The position numbers and the translations under genes are program-made. This document shows, piece by piece, positions 10,187-23,995 of a stretch of 64,000 nucleotides of DNA; within the stretch, counting starts at the first letter, position 1; every line of letters begins with the position of its first letter. The stretch covers positions 2,852,001 to 2,916,000 of the forward strand of contig JAIQDT010000061.1 of the NCBI GenBank assembly GCA_021521415.1, given 5' to 3'. Origin of the DNA: Bidens hawaiensis. Taxonomy: Eukaryota; Streptophyta; Magnoliopsida; Asterales; Asteraceae. A model generated the notes under the pieces. The model saw only the letters and a program-made list of their open reading frames with translations, ran no database searches and had not been told where the DNA came from.

Positions 10187-12192
10187 TGTAAAACCCTGAA
10201 CCCGAGAATCCTACAGTTGGTAATCATATCAAAAATTCTCAAAAATTTTAAACTAAACAAGTTCATTTCATTAAAACCAGTTTAGAATAATAAGAAGCGG
10301 AAAATGTTAACTATTAAAAACCTCAAAACCGGGGACATGGGCCCAAAAACAAATATAAAATAAAATGTTCCTTTTATTTGAAAGTCATTGACTAGAGATG
10401 TCCTCAACCTTCCGAGTAGTCTCCAGCACATCCAAACGATAATCTCTAGTCCTATACCTGAAAATCAAGTTAACATACACACAAAGTCAGCTTAAGCTGA
10501 ACGAGTTCACGTTTTAGAAAACAAGATTCATAAATCATTCCAAGGTTATAGGTAATAAACAGTATAGGAAATAATAGGCAAACAAATAAATAGATAATCA
10601 CCAAATAATATATTCACAGTCAAACACGCGTACGGGCCCCCCGCCCCAGGATTTAAGGACCCGAGTAATATATTTGAGTCGAACGTGGTACGACATAAGC
10701 ACGTGACACGAGCTTACCCACCTTAGGATTTAAGAACCCAAGTAATATATTGGACTCGTTCACGGCTTAACAAACCTAAGAACCTGATACGATCCTCCCC
10801 ACCACGGGATTTAAGAACCCGAGTAATATATTTGACCCGATCACGTTTTAGTAAACGACGGGCCTCCCCACCACGAATCACGAGACACGAAGTCAAGGAT
10901 CCGAGTAATATATTTGGCCTGTCTTAATGATGATTATGCAACACGGGCCTCCCCACCACGGGATTTATGAACCCAGGTAATATATTTGACCCGGCCACAC
11001 TCACCATACACACACACACATAATAATGCACACACCCATCAATAGGCCTACTCACATAAATCATAGTCACAAGGAACTAAATAATATCAAAAATCGTAGG
11101 CTATAAGGTATATATATAAGTCAGTCCAAAATATGAACTAATGTAAGTAGGTCAACTCGTATTCAATTAATACAAGGCCTAATAATATCCTCGAGTCTAG
11201 ACCATAAACAGAATATATAACCTTAAGTAATTTATGACCAACATGAGTCCAAAATATCCTTAGGCGTAGAATATAATCCACATCTAGTTCCATAAATGTA
11301 CAAATAATATTAAGGCTATGAAATACCATCCAAATAGTTTGAACGAGTAAAATAGAGTAATATTTGTAATAGAGTGTGTATGCCAGCCCAAAACGTAAAA
11401 AGAGTTAAAAGGGGCATCATGAACTCACCTAACACAAGGCACCCAAATAGCAATGGGCTAGGGAACCCCTAAGTACTCCCACAAATCAAACGTCTGTCGG
11501 ATTACACACAATGACTACTAACAAAACTGTACCGACTCGCTTATCCTACGAGACGTTCTAACATGATTTGATTAACCTAAAGCCTCATCCATAAAAATTC
11601 CAATTACATCAGCCCTCAAGGCCTCATAATTACCAAAACCATCCTTAGTTAATTCCGGAGACAAAGGATTTCCAAACTACACCTGAAAGTTGTTGATTTT
11701 ATCGAATACACGCGTTAACGAGTTGTTTATGTACTTAGCAATCGACTTAGCCCCGTGTGGACCAAATTTAGTATAATTACAGCCCAAAAGTCCACACGAC
11801 ACTGCACAAGTTGAATGGGTCGGCATTTCGCTTGTACAACGCATAAACTACCAATTTAATGCGAATTCGGGTTGTACCGACCCATTTGAGCAACCGACAA
11901 CCAATTCAGCCCCATTAACTTAAAAATTATGGTTTTCACAGCCCGTATAACTTACCAAGGCTACAACTGAATTGGTTATTAATTCCCTCAAAAAACGTGC
12001 TAAGCGAAACAATCAACAAACTAGACAACCAAAATCCTAGTTTTCAATCTTTCGATAATTGAGTAACCAAACGAGCTTCGTTGCTCACGATACTAAAGTA
12101 TGATACATATGATGTTCCTAAGAAGATGACGGAGCAAAATCTCACTTTAAACAGCCCCGAAAAGTACACCATTGGACAGCCACCGGTTAAGC
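10187..12192 (-). mobile_element. Giant LTR 3, unit 1, truncated at its far end
   Basis: Plus strand starts TGTAAAACCCTG and follows LTR 1 through the tandem block (10634-11000) to ACCGGTTAAGC. There homology stops and unrelated filler begins. About 900 bp of the LTR is missing, so no target duplication can be found for the array. Confidence 0.8.
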
Positions 12193-12333
12193 AAAACCTT
12201 ACTTTCTCGACAACACATATTCATGGGTTGACCCGAACACGGCGCGTTTGACCCAAAAGTTTATTATATCTTTGATGGTACATTTCAAATTCTGAATAAC
12301 TTCTTCTCAATTATACCTATCAGACAAACATCA
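12193..12333. other. Filler DNA between LTR array and Athila LTR
   Basis: About 140 bp not explained by either flanking element. The last 15 bp (12319-12333, ATCAGACAAACATCA) are close to the reverse complement of the Athila LTR terminus. Confidence 0.5.
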
Positions 12334-13368
12334 ATAATAACCCTATAATAATGACCCTCACAACTAAGCTTTAATATTAAAACGAAAATCCTAAAACCAC
12401 ACACAACCGGCAAGTGTACCGATCGCAAGTAGTATAGACTTAGGAAGTCCGAGTATCGAACACGTGGACTCGTTAGAACGCTAAAGATCATTAACCCTAG
12501 ACAAGACCTACCTTAAAATAATATTATATTGATTTTTGATTTCTTTTAACTTAACTGAACTAACTGGATTAACTAACAAAACTTACCAAAAATAGAAAAC
12601 TTAACGGAAAACTAACTTAGTTGACTTCGAGTGGAGAAAAACGTCTACCTAGGTCTAAATCAAATTGTAGGCCTAACAAGCTAATGGATTGAATGATATA
12701 TAGACACCGGTCCCTAAAGATGACACGACTAAGGATCGCTCGGGCTCACTGGATTACCTCTCGGTCTCACACAACAAACCCTAACTACTCAAAATCGGCT
12801 AAAACGACCAAACCGGGAAACAATTGCTAACGTGTTCTAATGCTAGATCACCTCTCGGTCTCACCAACACTCGACCCTAATGGTAATGAATACTACACAA
12901 CCAAGGATAGAGGAACAATTCAACTTAAACCAAAATCGATCAACTAGTCGCTCAAAACACCTAAACCTGACAAGACAACCCTAACTTCTTATCACCTCTC
13001 GGTCTCAAAGAAGGTGTCTAACCGCTGTACTTAATCCAAATAATCACGCAACAAAACCCTACGGTGGTACCTACCGCAAACAAACCCTAAACACAAAGTC
13101 TAGAATCAAACAATGCACCGATCAATCAATACAAAACTAATCAACCGACGCACGGGGTTTATGCAATAAATCACCAAAATTTCCAGCCCTTAAACACAAC
13201 CTATTTCATGTCTAAATCAAACTTTACAATAGCAATTCAAGTCCATTAATCAAACAATCCATTAAACTCATCAAAACTCAACAATTTTCATCTTCCCTAG
13301 GTAGAACTAACAAGATTAGCCAAACATAATTTTTGGACAGCAGCTAATGATCAAATAAAACATCATAA
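12334..13368 (-). mobile_element. Partial Athila LTR cut by the duplication breakpoint
   Basis: Sequence from TAATAACCCTATAATAATGACC onward matches the Athila LTRs at 24137, 30426, 37758 and 44149. It stops abruptly after CATCATAA, where the second duplication unit begins. About 680 bp of the LTR are therefore missing. Confidence 0.88.
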
Positions 13369-13651
13369 TTGATTACTTTGTTATATGTATTCTCACAATA
13401 TTTAATTTTCTACGTAGATCCCTCCAATTCATTGTATCTAAAGTTCTATACAGACTCAACGTTCTATGAAAGTTAGTTTTAAACGAGTTAGTTTTGCTAT
13501 CTAAAATAGGCTAGTGGTGCAATTTGTTGCCCGTTTGCCTTGTGTATCGATGTTTATATCTTTACTTAAAAAAATATTAGTTTTTAAATCTTTCTTATGA
13601 TATAATATATAAGAGAGAATGATTCTTGATTTATAGTTTCCAAAAATAGGA

Positions 13652-13992
13652 AGTTATGAGTTACATGCAGAAGTTGCAGCAGTGAGAGTTAGAATGCCGC
13701 TTGTGGTTGTTGCACTCATGGCAGAACTCATTGCAGCGAGTATCTACTATTTTTTAATATCCATTGCCTCCGTGTTTTTTGCACATTGAGCGGCCACCAA
13801 GGCAGCTGTAGATGCTACTGCCACATCCTTTGTGGTGGAGGGGAATTTGAGCCGCCATGGTTTGAGTTTTCGGCTCCTATGGCTGCCAAAGCAACACACC
13901 GGACACTGAGATTGCTGCATGGACTTCTGCTTTTTGTAGACTCTCATTTCTTTTCGCTTTCGTTTAAGCTCTTTCAACCATTTCTTAATTAA
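13652..13992 (-). pseudogene. Second copy of the FORKED-like (DUF828) gene fragment
   Basis: Duplicate of 3985-4325 carrying the same frame breaks, so the gene was already dead before the segment duplicated. Motifs VASTAALVAAQC and WLKELKRKRKEMRVY are preserved in separate frames on the minus strand. A substitution at 13875 changes one codon relative to the first copy. Confidence 0.62.
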
Positions 13993-14199
13993 TAAACGTG
14001 ATGATTTGAATGGATTTATATTCCATGATTACTGCAGAAATTTGAAACATTTTGTTTAAACATATAGTTGGAATCATATTGTTAGATATGATGATATGTT
14101 TAAAGAAATTGATTGAATATTAATTTAACTATTTCTTTTTGAAGCAGCTATTGTAATTTAATTCAGAGTGCATTGCTTGTTGCATCCATATCCAAGACT

Positions 14200-17137
14200 T
14201 CTAAGACCCCAAACCTGGGAATCCTACAGCTGGTAATCATATCCAAACTTAAAAATTTTAAACCAAACAAGTTCATTTCATTAAAACAAGTTTAGAGTAA
14301 TTAGCAGCATAAAATGTTAAGTATTAAAAACTCCAAAACCGGGGAAATGTGCCAAAAATCAAATGTAAAATAAAATGTTCGTTTATTTGAATGTCCTCGA
14401 CTAGGAATGCCCTCAACCTTCCGAGTAGTCTCCAGCACGTCCAAGCGATAATCTCTAGTCCTTAACCTGAAAATCAAACTAACATACACACAAATTCAGC
14501 TTAAGCTGAGTGAGTTCACATTTTGGTAAACAAGATTCATAAATCATTTCAAATGTTATAGGTAATAAACAGTATAGGAAATAATACTCAAACAAATAAA
14601 TAGATAATCACCAAAAACTATATTCACGGTCGAACACTCGTACGGGCCTCCCCACCTTGGGATATAAGAACCCGAGTAATATATTTGAGCGGAACACGAT
14701 AAGACATAAGCACGTGACACGAGCCACACCACCCTAGGGCTTAAGAACCCGAGTAATATATTTGACTCGGGTCATGGCTTAACAAACCTAAACACATGAT
14801 ACGAGCCTCCCTACCACGGGATTTAAGAACCCGAGTAATATATTTGGCCCGGTCACGGTTTAGTAAACGATGGGCCTCCCCACCACAAATCACGAGACAC
14901 GAAGTCAAGGATCCGAGTAATATATTTGACCCGCCTTAACGATGATTATGCAGCACGGGCCTCCCCACCATAGGAATTAAGAACCCAGGTAATATATTTG
15001 ACCCGGCCACACTCACCATACACACACACATAATAATGCACACACCCATCAATAGGCCTACTCACATAAATCATAGTCACAAGGAACTAAATAATATCAA
15101 AAGTCGTAGGCTATAAGGTATATATATAAGTCAGTTCAAAATATGAACTAATGTAAGTAGGTCAACTCGTATTCAATTAATACAAGGCCTAATAATATCC
15201 TCGAGTCTAGACCATAAACAGAATATATAACCTTAAGTAATTTATGACCAACATGAGTCCAAAATATCCTTAGGCGTAGAATATAATCCACAGCTAGTTC
15301 CATAAATGTACAAATAATATTAAGGCTATGAAATACCATCCAAATAGTTTGAACGAGTAAAATCGAGTAATATTTGTAATAGAGTGTGTATGCCAGCCCA
15401 AAACGTAAAAAGAGTTAAAAGGGGCATCATGAACTCACCTAACACGAGGCACCCATATAGCAACGGGTTAGAGAACCCCTAAGTATTCCCACAAATCAAA
15501 TGTCTGTCGGATTACACATAATGATTACTAACGGAACCGTATCAACTCGCTTATCCTACGAGGCATTCTAACATGATTTGATTTACCTAAAACCTCATCC
15601 ATACAAATTCCAATTACATCAGCTCCCGAGGCCTCATAATTACCAAATCCATCCTTAGTTAATTCCGAGGACAAAGGATTTCCAAACTACACCCAAAAGT
15701 TGTTAATTGTATCGAATGCGCGCATTAACGAGTTGTTTATGTACTTAGCAACCGACTTAACCCCCTGTGGACCAAATTTAGTATAATTACATCCAACAAG
15801 TCCACACGACACTGCACGAGTTGAATGAGTCGGCAATTCGCTTGTACAACGCATAAACTACAATTAAACGTGAATTTGCATTGTACCGACCCGTTTGAGA
15901 AACCGAAATCCAATTCAGCCCGATTAACATAAAATTTATGTTTTTTGCAGCCCGTATAACTTCCGATGCTACACAATCTGATTTGGTTGTTAATTCCCTT
16001 AAACAACGCGCTAAACGAAACAATCAACAAACTAGACAACCGAAATCCTAGTTTCCAATCTTTCGACAATTGACTAACCAAACGAGTTCATTGCTCAAGA
16101 TATTAAAGTATGATACATATGACATACCTAGGAAGATGATGGAGCATAAGCTCATTATAAAAAGCCCCGAAAAGTATACAATTGGACAGCCACCGGTTAA
16201 GCCTAAAACGAAAGTGTCGATCAATAACGAGTCTAGCATGCAGATTTTAGCATGCAAAGATGTATTTTATTACATAGGAAAATCATATAAATAAATAATG
16301 AAATGTTTACCAGAGTTTCATAAACGTCTTAGGTTTCTAAAACTATTTTTTTATATTTTTCCAGTGCACACAAAAATAAAAAAAAATTCATCCAACACGG
16401 AAAGGTATGTGTGCAACTATTTCAGTGTGCAACAAAAGGGTTTTATTTGTTTAAAAATCAATACAAAACCAAATTAAACGATTCCAATTGGGTTGGAATC
16501 CTAACTTAAAATATGATGTCGGGAAGACAGACCAGAATTTGACTCCCCTCATGAGCTTTGACACACGTTTTTATAAAATCATAAAAATCATTCAACTATC
16601 GTCCAAAACTCGTAAATTATACTTTTCTAGAAACTAGACTCAAAGTAAAACATCATGGAAACAAGAATCGATCAAAAACAATTAATTTTCATCGAGTTAT
16701 AGACCAAAAAGTAAACGAGTACGAATCTGTCAGCAACAGTTATAATCAAAACTCAAACCTTAACATGATTATGACATCTCTAGGGTTCAGAAAACGGTTT
16801 TAATGGTGAAAAAGACAATCTTTGATGTAATACGAACCTTGAATTAGTCGGGAGATGGCTGGAATCGAGTTGGAATGGCTCAAAAACAAAGGTGGATGTA
16901 GCATGAGGCTGCTGATCGCAATAGTGAAAGGGAAAGGAGTTATGGTTTTTAGGTTATAATAATTTTTACACTTGGGTCCCCAAACTTTTGAAGTGTGATA
17001 AGTTAAATCGAAAGATAATTAAATGGGTTTTGAATAAGTACTAGGAAGCCCCTCGACTTAGTGAAAGTCCATCCCGATTAACATAGAAAGCTCATAGAGA
17101 CACATAAGCCAATTAGCGAATATTTCCGAATGTTACA
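14200..17137 (-). mobile_element. Giant LTR 1, unit 2
   Basis: Copy of 4533-7470 at offset 9,667, including the mutated terminus (TCTAAGACC) and the CCGAGTAATATATTT block at 14637-15010. Very few single-base differences. Confidence 0.88.
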
Positions 17138-17730
17138 AGTCCACCCTCCTTACAATGGGATTCGTCCCCGAATCCCGCTATACAGGAACGGGCGCAAATT
17201 GAGACAACTCCAAATCATCTAATCATATGTTGGAATTGTATAGATCGAACCTCTACTGGATGGTAGAACACTATACCTTAGCTAAACTATTACACATAAA
17301 AGCTTTTGAGAGGATGAGGAATAAACTTGAGGATTTAAGTAATGAGGTGAACTTTAAGATTAACGACATGAGCGTTAGCCATATCCTATCCCTACAAAGA
17401 CAGAACCCTAACACAGTCAAGCACAAGTAGCATTTAGAACATGGTAGGTAACGGTAAACTGCAAATAACGTTGATCAAGTGCTATTAGTCATTTACTTTA
17501 CCCGCCCATCCTAAACACCCCATGCCCCTAACCATATTAGCATCCCATCTAACACGTAAGCAATTAAGCACACAATGAAACCCTAAGGCTTATAAGGATG
17601 ATTAACAAATAAAAATTACTTCTTAACGTGCTGATAACAGCGGTTGGCATTTCTAGTCCTTTTTTTTACAGTTCGAGTCCAAGCATTCAAGAATGCCAGG
17701 ATCCCTCGAACCTTGGCTATGATACCAACT
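17138..17730 (-). mobile_element. Short internal segment 1, unit 2
   Basis: Copy of 7471-8063, with the one-mismatch iMet PBS at 17715-17727 on the minus strand and the polypurine tract at the left end. Confidence 0.82.
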
Positions 17731-19275
17731 TGTAAGACCCCGAACCCGAGAATCCTACTGTTGGTAATCATATCCAAAATTCTCAAAAATTTAAAACCAA
17801 ACAAATTCATTTCATTAAAACTAGTTTAGAATTATAAGCAGCGGAAAATGTTATTTATTATAAACCCTAAAACCGGGGACATGTGCCCAAAATCAAATAT
17901 AAAATAAAATGTTTCTTTGACTAGAGATGCCCTCAACCGTCAGAGTAGTCTCCAGCACCTCCAAACGATAATCTCTAGTCCTAAACCTGAAAATCAAGCT
18001 AACATACACACAAAGTCAGCTTGAGCTGAGCCAGTTCACGTTTTAGAAAACAAGATTCATAAATCATTTCAAAGGTTATAGGTAATAAACAGTATAGGAA
18101 ATAATAGGCAAACAAATAAATAGATAATCACCAAATAAAATACTCACGTTCGAAAAGGATGATACATATGATGAGCCTCGTTGCTCACGATACTAAAGTA
18201 TGATACATCTGACGTACCTAAGAAGATGACGGAGCAAAACCTCACTTTAAACAACCCCGAAAATAACACAATTGGACAGCCACCGGTTAAGCCTAAAACG
18301 AACATATCAATGAATAACGAGTCTAACATGCAGATTTTAGCATGCAAAGATGTATTTTATTGCACAGGAAAATCATAAAAATAAATTATGTAATTTTTAC
18401 CAGAGTTTCGTACACATATTAGGTTTCTAAAATTTTTTTTTTATATTTTATCATTGCACACAAAAATCATAAAAATTTATCCAACACGGAAAGGTATGTG
18501 CAGCTATTTCATTGCGCAACAAATGTGTTTTATTTGTTTAAAAATAAATACCAAACCAAATTAAACGATTCCAATTAGGTTGGAATCCTAACTCAAACTA
18601 TGAAGTTCCAGAAGTGTCACCAACCAATTTGGACTTGTAAAAACAGAGTTATGATGTCGGGAAGACAGACCAGAATTTGACTCCCCGCATTAGCTTTGAC
18701 ACATGTTTTTATGAAATCAGAAAAACCATTCAAATCTCGTCCAAAAATTACAAATTATACTTTTCTGGAAACTAGACTCAAAGTAAAACATCATGAAAAT
18801 AAGAATCGAACAAAAACAATTAATTTTCATCGAGTTATAGACCAAAAAATAAACGAGTACGAATCTGTCAGCAACAGTTATAATCAAAACTCAAACCTTA
18901 ACATGATTATGACATCTCTAGGGTTCAAAAAACGGTTTTAATGGTGAAAAAGACAATCTTTGATGTAATACTAACCATTAATTAGTTGGGAGATGGCTAG
19001 AATCGAGTTGGAATGGCTCAAAAACCGAGGTGGATGCAGCATGAGGCTGCTGATCGCAATAGTGAAAGGGAAAGGAGTTATGGTTTTTAGGTTATAATAA
19101 TTTTTACACTTGGGTCCCCAAACTTTTGAAGTGTGATAAGTTAAATCGAAAGATAATTAAATGGGTTTTGAATAAGTACTAGGAAGCCCCTCGACTTAGT
19201 GAAAGTCCATCCCGATTAACATAGAAAGCTCATAGAGACACATAAGCCAATTAGCGAATATTTCCGAATGTTACA
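17731..19275 (-). mobile_element. Chimeric LTR (LTR 2 body joined to LTR 1 end)
   Basis: From 17731 it follows LTR 2 (with the 1.4-kb deletion) base by base, including the LTR 2-specific AACCGAGGTGGATGCAGC. From 19051 it follows LTR 1, with CTGATCGCAATAG and GGAAAGGAGTTATGG. The switch lies in AGCATGAGGCTGC (19038-19050), identical in both parents. This is the expected product of unequal crossover between LTR 2 and LTR 1. Confidence 0.93.
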
Positions 19276-19868
19276 AGTCCACCCTCCTTACAATGGGATT
19301 CGTCCCCGAATCCCGCTATACAGGAACGGGCGCAAATTGAGACAACTCCAAATCATCTAATCATATGTTGGAATTGTATAGATCGAACCTCTACTGGATG
19401 GTAGAACACTATACCTTAGCTAAACTATTACACATAAAAGCTTTTGAGAGGATGAGGAATAAACTTGAGGATTTAAGTAATGAGGTGAACTTTAAGATTA
19501 ACGACATGAGCGTTAGCCATATCCTATCCCTACAAAGACAGAACCCTAACACAGTCAAGCACAAGTAGCATTTAGAACATGGTAGGTAACGGTAAACTGC
19601 AAATAACGTTGATCAAGTGCTATTAGTCATTTACTTTACCCGCCCATCCTAAGCACCCCATGCCCCTAACCATATTAGCATCCCATCTAACACGTAAGCA
19701 ATTAAGCACACAATGAAACCCTAAGGCTTATAAGGATGATTAACAAATAAAAATTACTTCTTAACGTGCTGATAACAGCGGTTGGCATTTCTAGTCCTTT
19801 TTTTTACAGTTCGAGTCCAAGCATTCAAGAATGCCAGGATCCCTCGAACCTTGGCTATGATACCAACT
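19276..19868 (-). mobile_element. Extra copy of internal segment 1
   Basis: Nearly identical to 17138-17730 at offset 2,138, with the same one-mismatch PBS at 19853-19865. It belongs to the extra repeat created by the crossover. Confidence 0.88.
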
Positions 19869-21413
19869 TGTAAGACCCCGAACCCGAGAATCCTACTGTT
19901 GGTAATCATATCCAAAATTCTCAAAAATTTAAAACCAAACAAATTCATTTCATTAAAACTAGTTTAGAATTATAAGCAGCGGAAAATGTTATTTATTATA
20001 AACCCTAAAACCGGGGACATGTGCCCAAAATCAAATATAAAATAAAATGTTTCTTTGACTAGAGATGCCCTCAACCGTCAGAGTAGTCTCCAGCACCTCC
20101 AAACGATAATCTCTAGTCCTAAACCTGAAAATCAAGCTAACATACACACAAAGTCAGCTTGAGCTGAGCCAGTTCACGTTTTAGAAAACAAGATTCATAA
20201 ATCATTTCAAAGGTTATAGGTAATAAACAGTATAGGAAATAATAGGCAAACAAATAAATAGATAATCACCAAATAAAATACTCACGTTCGAAAAGGATGA
20301 TACATATGATGAGCCTCGTTGCTCACGATACTAAAGTATGATACATCTGACGTACCTAAGAAGATGACGGAGCAAAACCTCACTTTAAACAACCCCGAAA
20401 ATAACACAATTGGACAGCCACCGGTTAAGCCTAAAACGAACATATCAATGAATAACGAGTCTAACATGCAGATTTTAGCATGCAAAGATGTATTTTATTG
20501 CACAGGAAAATCATAAAAATAAATTATGTAATTTTTACCAGAGTTTCGTACACATATTAGGTTTCTAAAATTTTTTTTTTATATTTTATCATTGCACACA
20601 AAAATCATAAAAATTTATCCAACACGGAAAGGTATGTGCAGCTATTTCATTGCGCAACAAATGTGTTTTATTTGTTTAAAAATAAATACCAAACCAAATT
20701 AAACGATTCCAATTAGGTTGGAATCCTAACTCAAACTATGAAGTTCCAGAAGTGTCACCAACCAATTTGGACTTGTAAAAACAGAGTTATGATGTCGGGA
20801 AGACAGACCAGAATTTGACTCCCCGCATTAGCTTTGACACATGTTTTTATGAAATCAGAAAAACCATTCAAATCTCGTCCAAAAATTACAAATTATACTT
20901 TTCTGGAAACTAGACTCAAAGTAAAACATCATGAAAATAAGAATCGAACAAAAACAATTAATTTTCATCGAGTTATAGACCAAAAAATAAACGAGTACGA
21001 ATCTGTCAGCAACAGTTATAATCAAAACTCAAACCTTAACATGATTATGACATCTCTAGGGTTCAAAAAACGGTTTTAATGGTGAAAAAGACAATCTTTG
21101 ATGTAATACTAACCATTAATTAGTTGGGAGATGGCTAGAATCGAGTTGGAATGGCTCAAAAACCGAGGTGGATGCAGCATGAGGCTGCCGATCGGAATAG
21201 TGAAAGGGAAGGGAGTTAGGGTTTTGAGGTTATAATAATTTTTACACTTGGGTCCCCAATCTTGTGAAATGTGATAACTTAAATCAAAAGATAATTAAAT
21301 GGGTTTTGAATAAGTACTAGGAAGCCCCTCGACTTGGAGAAAGTCCATCCCGATTAACATAGCAAGCTCATAGAGACACATAAGCCAATTAGCGAATATT
21401 TCCGAATGTTACA
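19869..21413 (-). mobile_element. Giant LTR 2 (deleted form), unit 2
   Basis: Matches LTR 2 of unit 1 (8064-9608) throughout, including its LTR 2-type right end (GCCGATCGGAATAG, GGGAGTTAGGG). It starts TGTAAGACCCC and ends ATGTTACA. Confidence 0.88.
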
Positions 21414-21991
21414 AGTCCACCCTCCTTACAATGTGATTCGTCCCCGAATCCCGCTATACAGGAATGGCCACAAATTGAGACAACTCCTAATCATCTAATC
21501 ATATATAGGAATTGTATAGATCGAACCTCTACTGGATGGTAGCACACTATACCTTAGCTAAACTATTACACACAAAAATTTTCGAAAGGATGAGGAATAA
21601 ACTTGAGGATTTAAGGAATGAGGTGAACTTTAACATTAACGACATGAGCGTTATCCATATCCTCACCCTAACACAGTCAAGCACAAGTAACATTTAGAAC
21701 ATGGTAGGTAACGGTAAACTGCTAATAACGTTGATCAAGTGCTATTAGTCATTTACTTTACCCACCCGTCCTAAGCACCCCCTGCCCCTAACCATAGTAG
21801 CATCCAATCTAACATGTAAGCAATTATGCACACAATGAAACCCTAAGGCTTATAAGGTTGATTAACAAATAAAAATTACTTCTTAACGTGCAGCTACCCG
21901 CTGTTGGCATTTCTAGTCCTTTTTTTTTACAGTTCGAGTCCAAGCATTCGAGAATGTTCGGATCCCTCGAACCTTGGCTCTGATACCAACT
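21414..21991 (-). mobile_element. Short internal segment 2, unit 2
   Basis: Copy of 9609-10186 with a perfect initiator-Met PBS on the minus strand at 21976-21988 and the polypurine tract next to 21413. Confidence 0.82.
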
Positions 21992-23995
21992 TGTAAAACC
22001 CTGAACCCGAGAATCCTACAGTTGGTAATCATATCAAAAATTCTCAAAAATTTTAAACTAAACAAGTTCATTTCATTAAAACCAGTTTAGAATAATAAGA
22101 AGCGGAAAATGTTAACTATTAAAAACCTCAAAACCGGGGACATGGGCCCAAAAACAAATATAAAATAAAATGTTCCTTTTATTTGAAAGTCATTGACTAG
22201 AGATGTCCTCAACCTTCCGAGTAGTCTCCAGCACATCCAAACGATAATCTCTAGTCCTATACCTGAAAATCAAGTTAACATACACACAAAGTCAGCTTAA
22301 GCTGAACGAGTTCACGTTTTAGAAAACAAGATTCATAAATCATTCCAAGGTTATAGGTAATAAACAGTATAGGAAATAATAGGCAAACAAATAAATAGAT
22401 AATCACCAAATAATATATTCACAGTCGAACACGCGTACGGGCCCCCCGCCCCAGGATTTAAGGACCCGAGTAATATATTTGAGTCGAACGTGGTACGACA
22501 TAAGCACGTGACACGAGCTTACCCACCTTAGGATTTAAGAACCCAAGTAATATATTGGACTCGTTCACGGCTTAACAAACCTAAGAACCTGATACGATCC
22601 TCCCCACCACGGGATTTAAGAACCCGAGTAATATAATTGACCCGATCACGTTTTAGTAAACGACGGGCCTCCCCACCACGAATCACGAGACACGAAGTCA
22701 AGGATCCGAGTAATATATTTGGCCCGTCTTAATGATGATTATACAACACGGGCCTCCCCACCACGGGATTTATGAACCCAGGTAATATATTTGACCCGGC
22801 CACACTCACCATACACACACACATAATAATGCACACACCCATCAATAGGCCTACTCACATAAATCATAGTCACAAGGAACTAAATAATATAAAAAATCGT
22901 AGGCTATAAGGTATATATAGTAGTCAGTCCAAAATATGAACTAATGTAAGTAGGTCAACTCGTATTCAATTAATACAAGGCCTAATAATATCCTCGAGTC
23001 TAGACCATAAACAGAATATATAACCTTAAGTAATTTATGACCAACATGAGTCCAAAATATCCTTAGGCGTAGAATATAATCCACAGCTAGTTCCATAAAT
23101 GTACAAATAATATTAAGGCTATGAAATACCATCCAAATAGTTTGAACGAGTAAAATCGAGTAATATTTGTAATAGAGTGTGTATGCCAGCCCAAAACGTA
23201 AAAAGAGTTAAAAGGGGCATCATGAACTCACCTAACACAAGGCACCCAAATAGCAATGGGCTAGGGAACCCCTAAGTACTCCCACAAATCAAACGTCTGT
23301 CGGATTACACACAATGACTACTAACAAAACTGTACCGACTCGCTTATCCTACGAGACGTTCTAACATGATTTGATTAACCTAAAGCCTCATCCATAAAAA
23401 TTCCAATTACATCTGCCCTCAAGGCCTCATAATTACCAAAACCATCCTTAGTTAATTCCGGAGACAAAGGATTTCCAAACTACACCTGAAAGTTGTTGAT
23501 TTTATCGAATACGCGCGTTAACGAGTTGTTTATGTACTTAGCAATCGACTTAGCCCCGTGTGGACCAAATTTAGTATAATTACAGCCCAAAAGTCCACAC
23601 GACACTGCATAAGTTGAATGGGTCGGCATTTCGCTTGTACAACGCATAAACTACCAATTTAATGCGAATTAGGGTTGTACCGACCCATTTGAGCAACCGA
23701 CAACCAATTCAGCCCCATTAACTTAAAAATTATGGTTTTCACAGCCCGTATAACTTACCGAGGCTACAACTGAATTGGTTATTAATTCCCTCAAAAAACG
23801 TGCTAAACGAAACAATCAACAAACTAGACAACCAAAATCCTAGTTTTCAATCTTTCGATAATTGAGTAACCAAACGTGCTTCGTTGCTCACGATACTAAA
23901 GTATGATACATATGATGTTCCTAAGAAGATGACGGAGCAAAATCTCACTTTAAACAGCCCCGAAAAGTACACCATCGGACAGCCACCGGTTAAGC
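21992..23995 (-). mobile_element. Giant LTR 3, unit 2, truncated
   Basis: Copy of 10187-12192, ending at the same ACCGGTTAAGC truncation and carrying the tandem block at 22435-22800. The shared truncation shows that it predates the duplication. Confidence 0.85.

Larger units (their letters stand above)
3698..13364 (+). repeat. Tandem segmental duplication, unit 1 (9,667 bp)
   Basis: Everything from 3698 to 13364 recurs head-to-tail from 13365 onward at a constant offset of 9,667 until the second unit gains an extra repeat. I see only scattered single-base differences (for example 3993 A versus 13660 G, 4208 A versus 13875 T), so the duplication is recent. The unit carries a decayed FORKED-like fragment, three giant LTRs with two short internal segments, a filler and part of an Athila LTR. 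The right breakpoint falls inside that LTR, so the duplication postdates the Athila insertion. Confidence 0.95.
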
